A stretch of DNA of 32,616 bases from G001797105 sp964528155 (GTDB lineage Bacteria; Chloroflexota; Anaerolineae; Anaerolineales; E44-bin32), in assembly GCA_964528155.1 (NCBI GenBank), contig CAZGRL010000036.1:1-32616 (forward strand). The letters are read 5' to 3'. Below, piece by piece: positions 1 through 7,522 of the stretch. How positions within the stretch are numbered: position 1 is the first letter of the stretch; the number at the start of each line of letters is the position of its first letter. Position numbers and translations under genes: made by a program. The notes under the pieces were generated by a model, which did not search any database, had not been told where the DNA came from, and saw only the letters and a list, made by a program, of their open reading frames with translations.

Positions 1-696
1 GCCGAAGCGCAACCCGGCCAGCCCGTAAGCCTTGGACAGGGTGCGAGTGACAATGACGTTCTTGAACCTCTTTGTCAATCCGACGTGTGAGCGTTCCAAT
101 GCGGCGAACTCGACGTAAGCTTCATCCACGACGAGTGGAATGCCCGTCTCTGCAATCTGAACGAAGGCCTGAGGATCCATGAAATTGCCGGTTGGGTTGT
201 TGGGGTTGGCGATCACGACGACCTTGGTGTTCGGGGTGATCGCCTTCAAAATCCCCTGGGGGTCGAACTTGAGTTGTTTGTCCTCGTAGATCATCGGGAC
301 CGACACGAGCTTGCCGCCGACGGCGGCGCAGCGGAGCTTGTAGATCCCGAAGCACGGAGTGTGCTGGATCACTTCTTCTCCCGGCGCGACCAGGCTACGC
401 CAGATCATGTCGTAGATTTCGCTCGAGCCGTTGCCGAGCATGACGTTTTCTGGGCCGGCGACCCCATTGATCTCAGCGATCTTGCTGCGAACGACCAGCC
501 CCTGGTCGGGATAGCGATTGGCCATTCTGGCGTACTTGTCGATCGCTTCCAGCACCTTTTCCGATGGCTGGTTGGGGTTTTCATTGGACATCATGCGGTG
601 AAGCTCGGGCTGACGCCAGGCCAGTTCGATGTGCGAGGAGACGTACATCTTCTGGCCTGTGAGCCAGGGAACGAAGTACTCTTGCATGGGTTTCAT
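1..696 (-). CDS. hisC: Histidinol-phosphate aminotransferase-like PLP enzyme (3' end beyond window)
   Basis: The first 232 residues of a fold-type I PLP aminotransferase are visible; the gene runs off the left edge with the frame open. Seen: the NPNNPTG substrate/PLP loop near residues 164-170, DEAYVEF at 191-197 (the PLP-ring Asp and nearby Tyr) and SKAYGLAGLRFG at 221-232, whose Lys222 should form the Schiff base with PLP. This last motif is typical of HisC, which makes histidinol phosphate from imidazole-acetol phosphate and glutamate. The start is an ATG with GGAGACA just upstream. No his genes are visible nearby, so a related aromatic or broad-specificity aminotransferase is possible. 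The preceding gene on the same strand is the aldolase, 233 bases away, so it may have its own promoter. The fold assignment is secure; the substrate is inferred. Confidence 0.85.
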   Translation of the reverse strand, partial: MKPMQEYFVPWLTGQKMYVSSHIELAWRQPELHRMMSNENPNQPSEKVLEAIDKYARMANRYPDQGLVVRSKIAEINGVAGPENVMLGNGSSEIYDMIWRSLVAPGEEVIQHTPCFGIYKLRCAAVGGKLVSVPMIYEDKQLKFDPQGILKAITPNTKVVVIANPNNPTGNFMDPQAFVQIAETGIPLVVDEAYVEFAALERSHVGLTKRFKNVIVTRTLSKAYGLAGLRFG

Positions 697-929
697 ACGG
701 TGTCTCCTAAAGGGCGATGGATTCGCAAACCGATAAGAAGATTGGTCGTTTGCGGTTGTATGTACTCCCACCCCCTTCCCCCAAGGAACTAACCCACTTG
801 CCGACACGGAAAGAGTGAGGATTCACGCTCGGCGGAGAGGGGGTAAGGGGGTGAGCTCGGGACTGCGTTCATGCAGAATGGATTCCCTGTCGGTTGTGCG
901 ACGGAGCCTGGAACGGAGGAACCCCCGGC
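697..929. repeat. Intergenic stretch with a REP-like C/G-tract inverted repeat
   Basis: No gene is seen between the aldolase stop and the aminotransferase start. The stretch contains an imperfect inverted repeat: CACCCCCTTCCCCC at 769-782 and GGGGGTAAGGGGGTG at 839-853, differing by one inserted base. Read on the minus strand it has the 'CTCACCCCCTTACCCCC' form that I recall as a common dispersed intergenic repeat in Anaerolineae assemblies. A related variant occurs near 22540-22590. It may act as a transcript end or simply be a parasitic palindromic unit. Confidence 0.45.
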
Positions 930-1805
930 TTATGCCTTCCCCGGGCTCTTGAGCATCTCCATCCAGTGGATGACCACCTTGCGCGTCTCCTCGCGCACCG
1001 CAGAGTCGATCTTTCCCGGGTCATATTCCTCGCGCTTTCCGCCAATGTAGTCGAAAGTCGCATCGATCAGCGTGTGCTTGAGCTCGGTCGAGACGTTGAA
1101 CTTCGACCCGCCGACAGTGACCAGGCGTTCGACGTAGTCTGGTGGCAGTCCGGTGCCGCCGTGGACGACGAGCGGCACACGCACGCCGCCGCCGTTGAGC
1201 AGCTTGTGGATCTCTGCCAACCGGTCGAAGTGGACCTTCGGCTCCTTGGTCTTGTACACACCGTGCGCTGTCCCGATGGCCGGGGCGAACAGGTCAACCC
1301 CCGTGCGCTCGACGAACTCGACCGCCTGCTCGGGATTGGCCAGCTGGGCCTCATCCTCGGTGACTTTGATCTGATCCTCGACGCCCGAGACTGTACCCAG
1401 TTCACCTTCGACCGAGACCCCGCTAAGTCTGTGGCAGTAATCGGCGATCTCCTTCGTCTGGCGGATGTTCTCGTCGTACGGTTGCTTGGATGCGTCGATC
1501 ATGATGTTGGTGTAGCCGGCGTCGGCGCAGGTCTTGCAGTAGTCGACGTCGGTGCAGTGATCGAGGTGCAGGGCGACCGGCACCGGCGCCGACTCAGCCA
1601 GCGTGCGATAGATCGCCACCAGCACGTCCGGCTTGTAGAACTTCGACGGCTTGACCGAGGTCTGAATGATGACGGGCGACCTCTTCTCAAGGGCGGCGTC
1701 GAGGACGGCCTCCAATTGCACCAGGCTGGTGATGTTGAAGGCTCCGACAGCGTACTTGCCTTTGGTGGCTTCGATCAACATTTCTTTGGCAGTGGCGATG
1801 GTCAT
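930..1805 (-). CDS. Class II (zinc) ketose-bisphosphate aldolase
   Basis: A 291-residue class II aldolase, normal length, which reversibly cleaves fructose- or tagatose-1,6-bisphosphate into two triose phosphates in the cytoplasm. Seen: HLDHC at residues 80-84 (catalytic Asp82, zinc ligand His83), EGELGTV at 133-139, GTAHGVYK at 178-185 (zinc ligand His181), VVHGGTGLP at 213-221 (zinc ligand His215) and NVSTELK at 237-243. The TELK form resembles GatY/KbaY-type enzymes more than FbaA, so the physiological sugar is uncertain. Its ATG overlaps the TGA of the upstream regulator gene (ATGA, 1802-1805), implying translational coupling and control by that regulator. This pairing suggests regulated sugar or sugar-alcohol catabolism rather than housekeeping glycolysis. 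Confidence 0.9.
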   Translation of the reverse strand: MTIATAKEMLIEATKGKYAVGAFNITSLVQLEAVLDAALEKRSPVIIQTSVKPSKFYKPDVLVAIYRTLAESAPVPVALHLDHCTDVDYCKTCADAGYTNIMIDASKQPYDENIRQTKEIADYCHRLSGVSVEGELGTVSGVEDQIKVTEDEAQLANPEQAVEFVERTGVDLFAPAIGTAHGVYKTKEPKVHFDRLAEIHKLLNGGGVRVPLVVHGGTGLPPDYVERLVTVGGSKFNVSTELKHTLIDATFDYIGGKREEYDPGKIDSAVREETRKVVIHWMEMLKSPGKA

Positions 1806-2575
1806 TTGGACCTCCGTGGGTTTGCGGCATATTGGCCGGATTCGACGCGGAACGCATATCGATCTCCGCGATAGTGAGCCTGGAGGACTTCAAGGCAGCC
1901 TCCATCGGCGTCCGAGGTCAGACTTTCCAGGAACATGCACGGAACGTCGGTTGAGACTTCCAATTTATTGGCGATCTCGCGCGGCGGGAGGACGGCCCGC
2001 AGCGTCTGGACCGAGTGATACAGGTCGGCGGCGAACTCGCGGATCAACAACTGATACAGCGAACCGTGGATGTCGATTTCGAGCAGTCGTCCGAAGCGTT
2101 CGTGGTCGTAGTACTGGCGCTCGAAGACGTAGGGGACGCCGTCGGCCAGACGTAAGCGATCGATGCGCACCAGGTCGGCCCCTCGCGACACTCCCAGCAT
2201 CTCGGCCAGGTCGATCGTGGCCTTGGCCTTGCCTCGAGCGAGCAATACGTCCTCGACCTGAACATCGGCCAGGCTGAAGTCGTCGACGAAGGAGGTGATG
2301 CGGTCGAGACAGTGGATGGGGGCCAGAAGGTGGGAGCGCTCGACGAAACTGCCGACACCGCGCTCGGTGCGGACCAGACCGTTCTGAGCCAACAGGGACA
2401 GGGCGTGGCGGACAGTGTTGCGGTTGAGCGTGTACTGCCGGGCAAGGGTCTCTTCGCCGGGCAAGCGCGTGCCCACCGGGTAGGCGCCCTCAGCAATGAG
2501 CGCCTCCAACCGGCTGGCGAGCTGGACGTAGAGCGGGATCGGGCTGGATTTGTCCAGTGTCGGCGCGGCGAACAT
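1802..2575 (-). CDS. GntR-family (HutC-type) transcriptional regulator
   Basis: A 257-residue one-component repressor. The N-terminal winged helix covers about residues 9-75 (SSPIPLYVQLASRLEALI, then LPGEETLARQYTLNRNTVRHAL and LVRTERGVGSF). The C-terminal UTRA-like ligand domain covers about 90-245 (DLVRIDRLRLADGVPYVFERQYY). HutC-type members usually sense a metabolite of the pathway they control; here the likely target is the coupled aldolase. The open frame extends much further upstream, but that part would overlap the divergent DUF885 gene and its leader. I therefore start at the ATG at 2575, where the family fold begins. No good ribosome site precedes it, and the AT-rich operator/promoter lies only a few bases upstream, so the message may be leaderless or the start may differ slightly. 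Confidence 0.85.
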   Translation of the reverse strand: MFAAPTLDKSSPIPLYVQLASRLEALIAEGAYPVGTRLPGEETLARQYTLNRNTVRHALSLLAQNGLVRTERGVGSFVERSHLLAPIHCLDRITSFVDDFSLADVQVEDVLLARGKAKATIDLAEMLGVSRGADLVRIDRLRLADGVPYVFERQYYDHERFGRLLEIDIHGSLYQLLIREFAADLYHSVQTLRAVLPPREIANKLEVSTDVPCMFLESLTSDADGGCLEVLQAHYRGDRYAFRVESGQYAANPRRSK

Positions 2576-2580
2576 GTCTA

Positions 2581-2602
2581 CCTGTCTACATATATATACA
2601 GG
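2581..2602. promoter_or_regulatory. Candidate GntR operator overlapping the gntR promoter
   Basis: A 22-base near-palindrome (18 of 22 positions symmetric) with outer arms CCTGT / ACAGG around a TA-alternating core, starting 6 bases upstream of the regulator's ATG. An extra TGTCTAC copy at 2575-2581 repeats the one at 2583-2589. On the minus strand the core reads TATATATATG and could serve as a -10 element. A palindrome fused to the promoter beside a GntR gene is the usual layout for autorepression. The binding role is inferred. Confidence 0.55.
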
Positions 2603-2833
2603 TTCCGCCCGGATGTCAACCACCAGGATTCGGGCGGAGATCTTGAGTCTGTGAGACCGCCTGCGGGCATCAGACCGGCGACCGGCAGCAGCCACGTCTC
2701 GCGCGCGAGCATCGCGACCCGGGTGTGTTTCTCGACATCTGGGCCGGAGACTCGTATCCAGAACTGGACCGACGCGTGTAAGATCGACTCGACAACATAC
2801 TCCGCCGATCCCATCGCCTCCGGAGGCAACCGA
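2603..2833. other. Divergent intergenic region, no gene seen
   Basis: Spacer between the regulator (-) and the DUF885 gene (+). The only promoter-like element I see for the plus strand is TGTAAGAT (2777-2784, an extended -10 resemblance) without a convincing -35. GGAGG at 2822-2826 is the ribosome site of the downstream gene. Confidence 0.3.
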
Positions 2834-4531
2834 ATGACCCCATCCATCGATCCCACCGTCCTGCTGCATGCCATCTTTCAGGAAGAATGGGATGCGCATC
2901 TGCGGAACGATCCTTTCTTCGCCACGGTTGTCGGCGACAAGCGCTTCAACGCGCTGCTCCCCACTCCCGGGGAGGCTGAGTACGCGCGCCAGGCAGCCGA
3001 ACTGCGGGGTTTTCTCCATCGTCTGGACACACTGGATCGCGAGCGGCTGACATCCGCAGACCGTCTGAATCTCGACATCTTCAAGCGACTGAAGCAAGAT
3101 GCGCTGGCCGAGATCGAGTTCCCGACCTATCGGATGTCATTGACCCGCCTGGGTGGCCATCACACACTGTTCGCCGAGCTCTCCACCTTCATTTCCTTCG
3201 ACACCGAGAAGGACTACGAGGATTACCTCACGCGGCTGGCCGGGTTCGCTGCCTACTCTGAGGGGCAGATCGAGCTCATGCGTGAAGGGCTGCGCAGCGG
3301 ATGGACGCAACCGCGGATCGCGCTCGAGGGGGTTGAGGAGTCGATAACCGACTTCATCGTCGACGACCCGGCGGATAGCGTGTTCCTTGCACCGATGAAG
3401 GATATTGCGGAGTCTGTGTCCGCTGAGACGCGCCAACGACTTCAAGTGGAGGCCGAGCGCATCATCTCGAAGTCTCTCGTGCCGGCTTATCGGCAGTTGC
3501 TGCGGTTCGTGAATGACGAATACCTTCCCGGCGCCCGGCCTGAGATCGCTGCCTCCAGCCTTCCCGACGGACGACGCTTCTACGCGCATCGAGTGCGGAT
3601 GAATGTATCGTTGGATGTCACCCCCGAAGAGGTCTATCAAATTGGTCTGAATGAGGTGCAGCGTATCCGGCAGGAGATGGACGCCGTCCGGACCAAAGTC
3701 GGCTTCGAGGGCGATCGGGCGGCATTCGGCGCCTTCCTGCGCAGCGATGCGCGCTTCTACGTCGATACCCCGGAGCAACTCATGAGGGAAGTCGCCTATG
3801 TCTTGAAGCGGATGGATGGCGAACTGCCACGACTCTTCCGGACCCTGCCGCGTCAACCGTACGGCATCAGACCGGTGCCGAACTATCTGGCGCCCAGGAG
3901 CACGACGGCCTACTACTGGGAAGGGGCCGGCGACGGAAGCCGTCCCGGCTGCTACTACGTCAACACCTACGATCTGAAGAGCCGCCCGCTGTACGAGCTC
4001 GAAGCGCTCTCACTGCACGAGGCAGTCCCCGGTCACCATTTGCAGATATCGCTGCAACAGGAGCTGACGGACCTGCCCGAGTTTCGCCGTTTCGAAGGCT
4101 TCACTGCATTCGTCGAGGGGTGGGGTTTGTACGCCGAGCGGCTTGGGCTGGAGGTCGGTTTCTATACTGACCTCTACAGTGACTACGGACGTTTGACGTA
4201 TGAGATGTGGCGCGCCTGTCGCCTTGTTGTCGACACCGGAATGCACGCCTTTGGCTGGACCCGGGGGCGAGCGATCGAGTTTATGGCCGAGAACACGGCG
4301 CTTACGGAGCTCAACGTCCGCAATGAGATCGATCGCTATATCGCATGGCCCGGTCAGGCGCTGGCGTACAAGATGGGAGAGCTCAAGATCCGAGAGCTGC
4401 GGGCGCGCGCCGAACAAGCGCTGGGCGAACGCTTCGACTTGCGCAGCTTCCACGATGCTGTGTTGCTTGAAGGGGCCGTCCCACTGGATGTGCTGGAGAA
4501 GAAAGTCGAGTCATGGATAGCCGCGACGTAG
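2834..4531 (+). CDS. DUF885-family zinc metallopeptidase-like protein
   Basis: A 565-residue protein of the DUF885 family. Members carry a gluzincin-like HExxxGHH site and are presumed metallopeptidases; most lack a known substrate. Seen: HEAVPGHH at residues 395-402 supplies the predicted metal ligands and catalytic Glu396, followed about 25 residues later by FVEGWGLYAERLG, the second conserved block of the family. There is no signal peptide or membrane segment, so it is probably cytoplasmic. Length is normal. The ATG at 2834 has GGAGG 7 bases upstream, which decides the start; the frame stays open further upstream but through the divergent promoter region. It is a single-gene unit divergent from gntR and convergent with icd, so a link to the aldolase operon is possible but unproven. 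Confidence 0.85.
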   Translation: MTPSIDPTVLLHAIFQEEWDAHLRNDPFFATVVGDKRFNALLPTPGEAEYARQAAELRGFLHRLDTLDRERLTSADRLNLDIFKRLKQDALAEIEFPTYRMSLTRLGGHHTLFAELSTFISFDTEKDYEDYLTRLAGFAAYSEGQIELMREGLRSGWTQPRIALEGVEESITDFIVDDPADSVFLAPMKDIAESVSAETRQRLQVEAERIISKSLVPAYRQLLRFVNDEYLPGARPEIAASSLPDGRRFYAHRVRMNVSLDVTPEEVYQIGLNEVQRIRQEMDAVRTKVGFEGDRAAFGAFLRSDARFYVDTPEQLMREVAYVLKRMDGELPRLFRTLPRQPYGIRPVPNYLAPRSTTAYYWEGAGDGSRPGCYYVNTYDLKSRPLYELEALSLHEAVPGHHLQISLQQELTDLPEFRRFEGFTAFVEGWGLYAERLGLEVGFYTDLYSDYGRLTYEMWRACRLVVDTGMHAFGWTRGRAIEFMAENTALTELNVRNEIDRYIAWPGQALAYKMGELKIRELRARAEQALGERFDLRSFHDAVLLEGAVPLDVLEKKVESWIAAT

Positions 4532-4545
4532 TGTCAGATGCTGAT

Positions 4546-4578
4546 ATCGGCGAAAGCCGATGGCTGTCAGCTGACAGC
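4546..4578. terminator. Two adjacent perfect hairpins between convergent genes
   Basis: ATCGGC-GAAA-GCCGAT (4546-4561) is a 6-bp stem closed by a GNRA tetraloop. It is followed immediately by the 16-base perfect palindrome GCTGTCAGCTGACAGC (4563-4578). They lie between the stops of the DUF885 gene and icd. Neither strand has a following U-tract, so intrinsic termination is uncertain; mRNA 3'-end protection is an alternative. Confidence 0.45.
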
Positions 4579-4610
4579 TATCAGCCTTCAGCAATCCCTT
4601 GAACACCGTT

Positions 4611-5912
4611 CTAGCTCATATGCCGGATTACGGCCTCGCCGAATTCAGAGCATTTGAGGAGCGTGGCGCCTTCCATCAGTCGGTGGAAATCGTAGGTCAC
4701 GGTTCGGGCGGCGATGGCCCCCTCCATGCCCCTCACAACAAGATCTGCCGCCTCTTTCCATCCCATGTAGCGGAACATCATCTCCCCGCTGAGGACGACG
4801 GAACCGGGGTTGACAACATCCTTGTCGGCGTATTTGGGAGCTGTTCCATGGGTCGCCTCGAACACGGCCGTGCCAGTTTCGAAATTCAGATTCGCTCCGG
4901 GGGCAATGCCGATACCGCCAACCTGAGCTGCTATTGCATCTGACAGGTAGTCACCATTGAGGTTCATCGTGGCGATGACATCGAATTCACGGGCGCGGGT
5001 GATCGTCTGCTGGAAGGCAATGTCGGCTATGACGTCTTTGACCAACAGCCGGCCGGCTGCGAGAGCGGCAGTCTGCTCGGCATTGGCGGCTTCCTCTCCT
5101 TTGGCGGTCTTGGTCCTTTCCCACTCGGACCACGTGTAAACCTTGTCGCCGAACTCCCGCTCAGCCAGGGCATATCCCCAGTTGCGGAAAGCGCCCTCGG
5201 TGAACTTGATGATGTTGCCTTTGTGGATAAGGGTGACCGATCGCCGCTTGTTGTCAAGCGCCCATTGAATGGCGGCGCGCACCAGTCGTTCCGTGCCTTC
5301 TCGTGAAACCGGCTTGAGGCTGACGCCAGAGGTTGCCGGAAATCGCACCTTGGCATACTGGTCGGGATCGTTGGACTTCAACCATTCAAAGAAGGCACGG
5401 TTGGCAGGTGTACCCAACTCGAACTCGACACCGGCGTATACATCCTCTGTGTTCTCCCGGAAGATCACCATGTCGACGTTTTCGGGGTGCTTGACCGGCG
5501 ACGGCACGCCGCTGATGTAGCGCACCGGCCTCAGGCACACGTACAGGTCGAGCGCCTTCCGCAAAGCGACATTCAGCGAGCGGATCCCGCCGCCGATGGG
5601 TGTGGTCAGCGGTCCCTTGATGCCGACCAGGAATTTGGCGAAGGCCTGGATCGTCTCTTCCGGCAGCCACTCGCCGAGTCGATCCTGTGCCAGCTGACCG
5701 GCGTAAACCTGCATCCATTCGATTTTCCGCTTGCCGCCGTATGCTTTGGCGACGGCCGCGTCGAATACGCGCACCGACGCTCGCCAGATGTCCGGGCCGG
5801 TCCCATCGCCTTCGATGAACGGCAGGATGGGGCGATCGGGAACAGACAGGCGGCCGTCGGAAAGCGTGATCTTCTCACCATCAGCCGGAATGGTGGCATA
5901 GCGATAGGACAT
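4611..5912 (-). CDS. icd: Isocitrate dehydrogenase, NADP-type
   Basis: A 433-residue homodimeric-type isocitrate dehydrogenase, converting isocitrate to 2-oxoglutarate and CO2 in the TCA cycle. It aligns by eye along its length with E. coli Icd (416 residues). Seen: IRSLNVALRK at 110-119, containing the substrate-binding Ser equivalent to E. coli Ser113, the AceK phosphorylation site; LRPVRY at 127-132; RENTEDVYAG at 152-161; and KYADKDVVNPGS at 360-371. The NADP-selecting positions are retained (Lys360, Tyr361, Val367, Tyr407, Arg411), so NADP rather than NAD is expected. ATG start with GGAG 7-8 bases upstream and an extended -10 promoter about 45 bases upstream. No aceK is visible. It ends facing the DUF885 gene. 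Confidence 0.95.
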   Translation of the reverse strand: MSYRYATIPADGEKITLSDGRLSVPDRPILPFIEGDGTGPDIWRASVRVFDAAVAKAYGGKRKIEWMQVYAGQLAQDRLGEWLPEETIQAFAKFLVGIKGPLTTPIGGGIRSLNVALRKALDLYVCLRPVRYISGVPSPVKHPENVDMVIFRENTEDVYAGVEFELGTPANRAFFEWLKSNDPDQYAKVRFPATSGVSLKPVSREGTERLVRAAIQWALDNKRRSVTLIHKGNIIKFTEGAFRNWGYALAEREFGDKVYTWSEWERTKTAKGEEAANAEQTAALAAGRLLVKDVIADIAFQQTITRAREFDVIATMNLNGDYLSDAIAAQVGGIGIAPGANLNFETGTAVFEATHGTAPKYADKDVVNPGSVVLSGEMMFRYMGWKEAADLVVRGMEGAIAARTVTYDFHRLMEGATLLKCSEFGEAVIRHMS

Positions 5913-5957
5913 TGTTCACTCCGAAGAATTAACGATGACAGGTCGAGGGGCGCCGGG

Positions 5958-5966
5958 ATTATAGCA
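5958..5966 (-). promoter_or_regulatory. Extended -10 promoter for icd
   Basis: Minus-strand TGCTATAAT is a perfect TATAAT with the TGn extension, placing transcription start near 5951 and giving a leader of about 39 bases before the icd ATG. The -35 region has no good hexamer, as is common for extended -10 promoters. Confidence 0.6.
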
Positions 5967-6141
5967 TGCGGTCAGAGGCGAACCGCTCCGGCCGCCGAGG
6001 ACGGCGCCCTTGAAATGCACAAGGACACCCTCCGTCGCGCTTCGGGTGCAGGCAGGGAGCGGGTAGACCATCGATCGGAACGCCGAAGACGGCATGGGAA
6101 CCTGGGAACCGATCGTTCAGGTCGAGTGAGGCTACGAGTTG

Positions 6142-7119
6142 CTACGCGGCATAGCCATGAGGGTTCTTACGGTGCCACTCCCAGGCGCTGGCGATGATCT
6201 GCGAGAGATCAGGCGCCTTGGGCCGCCAGCCGAGCTCATTGCGGATTCGTTCCGATGAGGCGACCAGGCGTGGGGCATCACCAGGCCGGCGGGCGGTCTG
6301 GCTGACCGGGATGGTATGGCCGGTGACCTGTCGCGCCGCCTCGACAACCTGTCGTACCGAATAGCCTTCTCCGTTACCCAGGTTATAGATCAGCCGATCA
6401 TGATCGCTCAGGCCGTCGAGCGCCAGCAAATGGGCCTCGACCAGGTCGGCGATGTGAATGTAGTCGCGAATACACGTCCCATCGGGTGTTGGATAGTCGG
6501 ACCCGTAGATGTTGATGGCTTCGCGTTGACCGAGCGCCACGCGCAGCACGAGTGGAATCAGATGACTCTCGGGTTGGTGATCCTCGCCACGATCGGGCAT
6601 TGCCCCGGCGGCGTTGAAGTAGCGCAGACAGGCGTAGTGCATGCCGTAGATGCGGCGGTACCATTCGAGGACCTGCTCGATCATCAGCTTGGTCTGGCCG
6701 TAGACGCTGGCCGGACCCAGAGGCGAGTCCTCCGATAGAGGCGCGTCACTTGAAGCGTAGACTGCGGCCGACGACGAGAAAACGAAACGCCGAATCCCGG
6801 CCTGGGCGCAGACATCGATCAAACCAACCGACAGAGCCAGATTGTTGTGAAAGTACTTCCCCGGATCGGTCATGCTTTCGCCCGCCTCAATGAATGCAGC
6901 GAAATGCATGATCGCTTCAAAATCGCCGGCGCCGATGGCCGCCTCGAGAGCCTTACGGTCGGCCAAATCGGCAAGGATGAAATCGGCTCGTTCCGGCACC
7001 GCGGCGCGGTGACCCGACGCCAGGGAGTCGTACACCGTGACCCGATGGCCGGCCTCGAGCAATGCCTGAGCGGCGACCGATCCAATGTAACCCGCACCGC
7101 CGGTAACGAATACGTTCAT
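6142..7119 (-). CDS. galE: UDP-glucose 4-epimerase
   Basis: A 325-residue extended short-chain dehydrogenase that interconverts UDP-glucose and UDP-galactose for galactose use and cell-surface polysaccharide synthesis. Seen: the Rossmann glycine motif GGAGYIGS at 7-14 for tightly held NAD, SSSAAVY at 115-121, the catalytic pair Tyr140 and Lys144 (YGQTK), and the family block RDYIHIADLVEAH with a preceding TPDGT. Normal length. ATG start with GGAG 8 bases upstream; a possible TTGACG -35 lies at 7161-7166 but no clear -10. It is followed on the same strand by icd 229 bases later, which has its own promoter. Substrate range could include UDP-GlcNAc; sequence alone does not settle this. Confidence 0.93.
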   Translation of the reverse strand: MNVFVTGGAGYIGSVAAQALLEAGHRVTVYDSLASGHRAAVPERADFILADLADRKALEAAIGAGDFEAIMHFAAFIEAGESMTDPGKYFHNNLALSVGLIDVCAQAGIRRFVFSSSAAVYASSDAPLSEDSPLGPASVYGQTKLMIEQVLEWYRRIYGMHYACLRYFNAAGAMPDRGEDHQPESHLIPLVLRVALGQREAINIYGSDYPTPDGTCIRDYIHIADLVEAHLLALDGLSDHDRLIYNLGNGEGYSVRQVVEAARQVTGHTIPVSQTARRPGDAPRLVASSERIRNELGWRPKAPDLSQIIASAWEWHRKNPHGYAA

Positions 7120-7296
7120 TGGGATTCTCCGAAGCGGATGTATCGATTCCGCGGGATGGACGTCAATGGAACGGCCTCATACTTCAATATGTTGGCACAC
7201 CCGTCTCCGATCAAGTTGGATGTTCTCGCGGTCCCACTTCCGCCTTGGTTTGCGGCAGTCTTCGACCTCACGCCCTGACTTCTCCCCTCCGGAAAG

Positions 7297-7376
7297 CCTC
7301 ACCCCCCGTCCTTCGACTTCGCTTCGCGGAGTTCATCCCGAGCGAAGCCGAGGGGATCAGGATGCGGGGGGAGGGG
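7297..7376. repeat. Dispersed imperfect palindromic repeat (intergenic)
   Basis: Within the 403-base gap between galE and the helicase gene. Outer arms CCTCACCCCCCG / CGGGGGGAGGG (7297-7308 and 7365-7375) surround an inner pair CTTCGCTTCG / CGAGCGAAG (7317-7347). The CCTTCGAC..GCT core resembles the unit at 21396-21440 inside the small gene of the polymerase operon. I recall such units as abundant in Anaerolineae genomes. No gene is supported in the rest of 7120-7522. Confidence 0.5.
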
Positions 7377-7522
7377 GCCGTTCACGGTTCTTGGACGCAC
7401 GAACCTATTTGTGCTTATGATCGAATTCTGTTCGAGATGAATTAGAGGAACAATGCGGCCGCAGTCGGCTTGGGTCGTGCGGACCATGAAACTACGCCCG
7501 CAGGCAGCAGAAGAGCTCACGC

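Noticed and set aside
894..1874. Long 326-codon open frame on the plus strand
   Set aside because: Antisense to the well-supported class II aldolase; His/Asp/Val-rich mirror composition.
2576..3097. N-terminal extension of the GntR regulator
   Set aside because: Would overlap the divergent DUF885 gene and run through the operator; family homology starts at 2575.
5913..6141. tRNA-like GGTTC/GTTCA fragments
   Set aside because: No cloverleaf could be completed; no anticodon arm at the right distance. The same check failed in other intergenic stretches.
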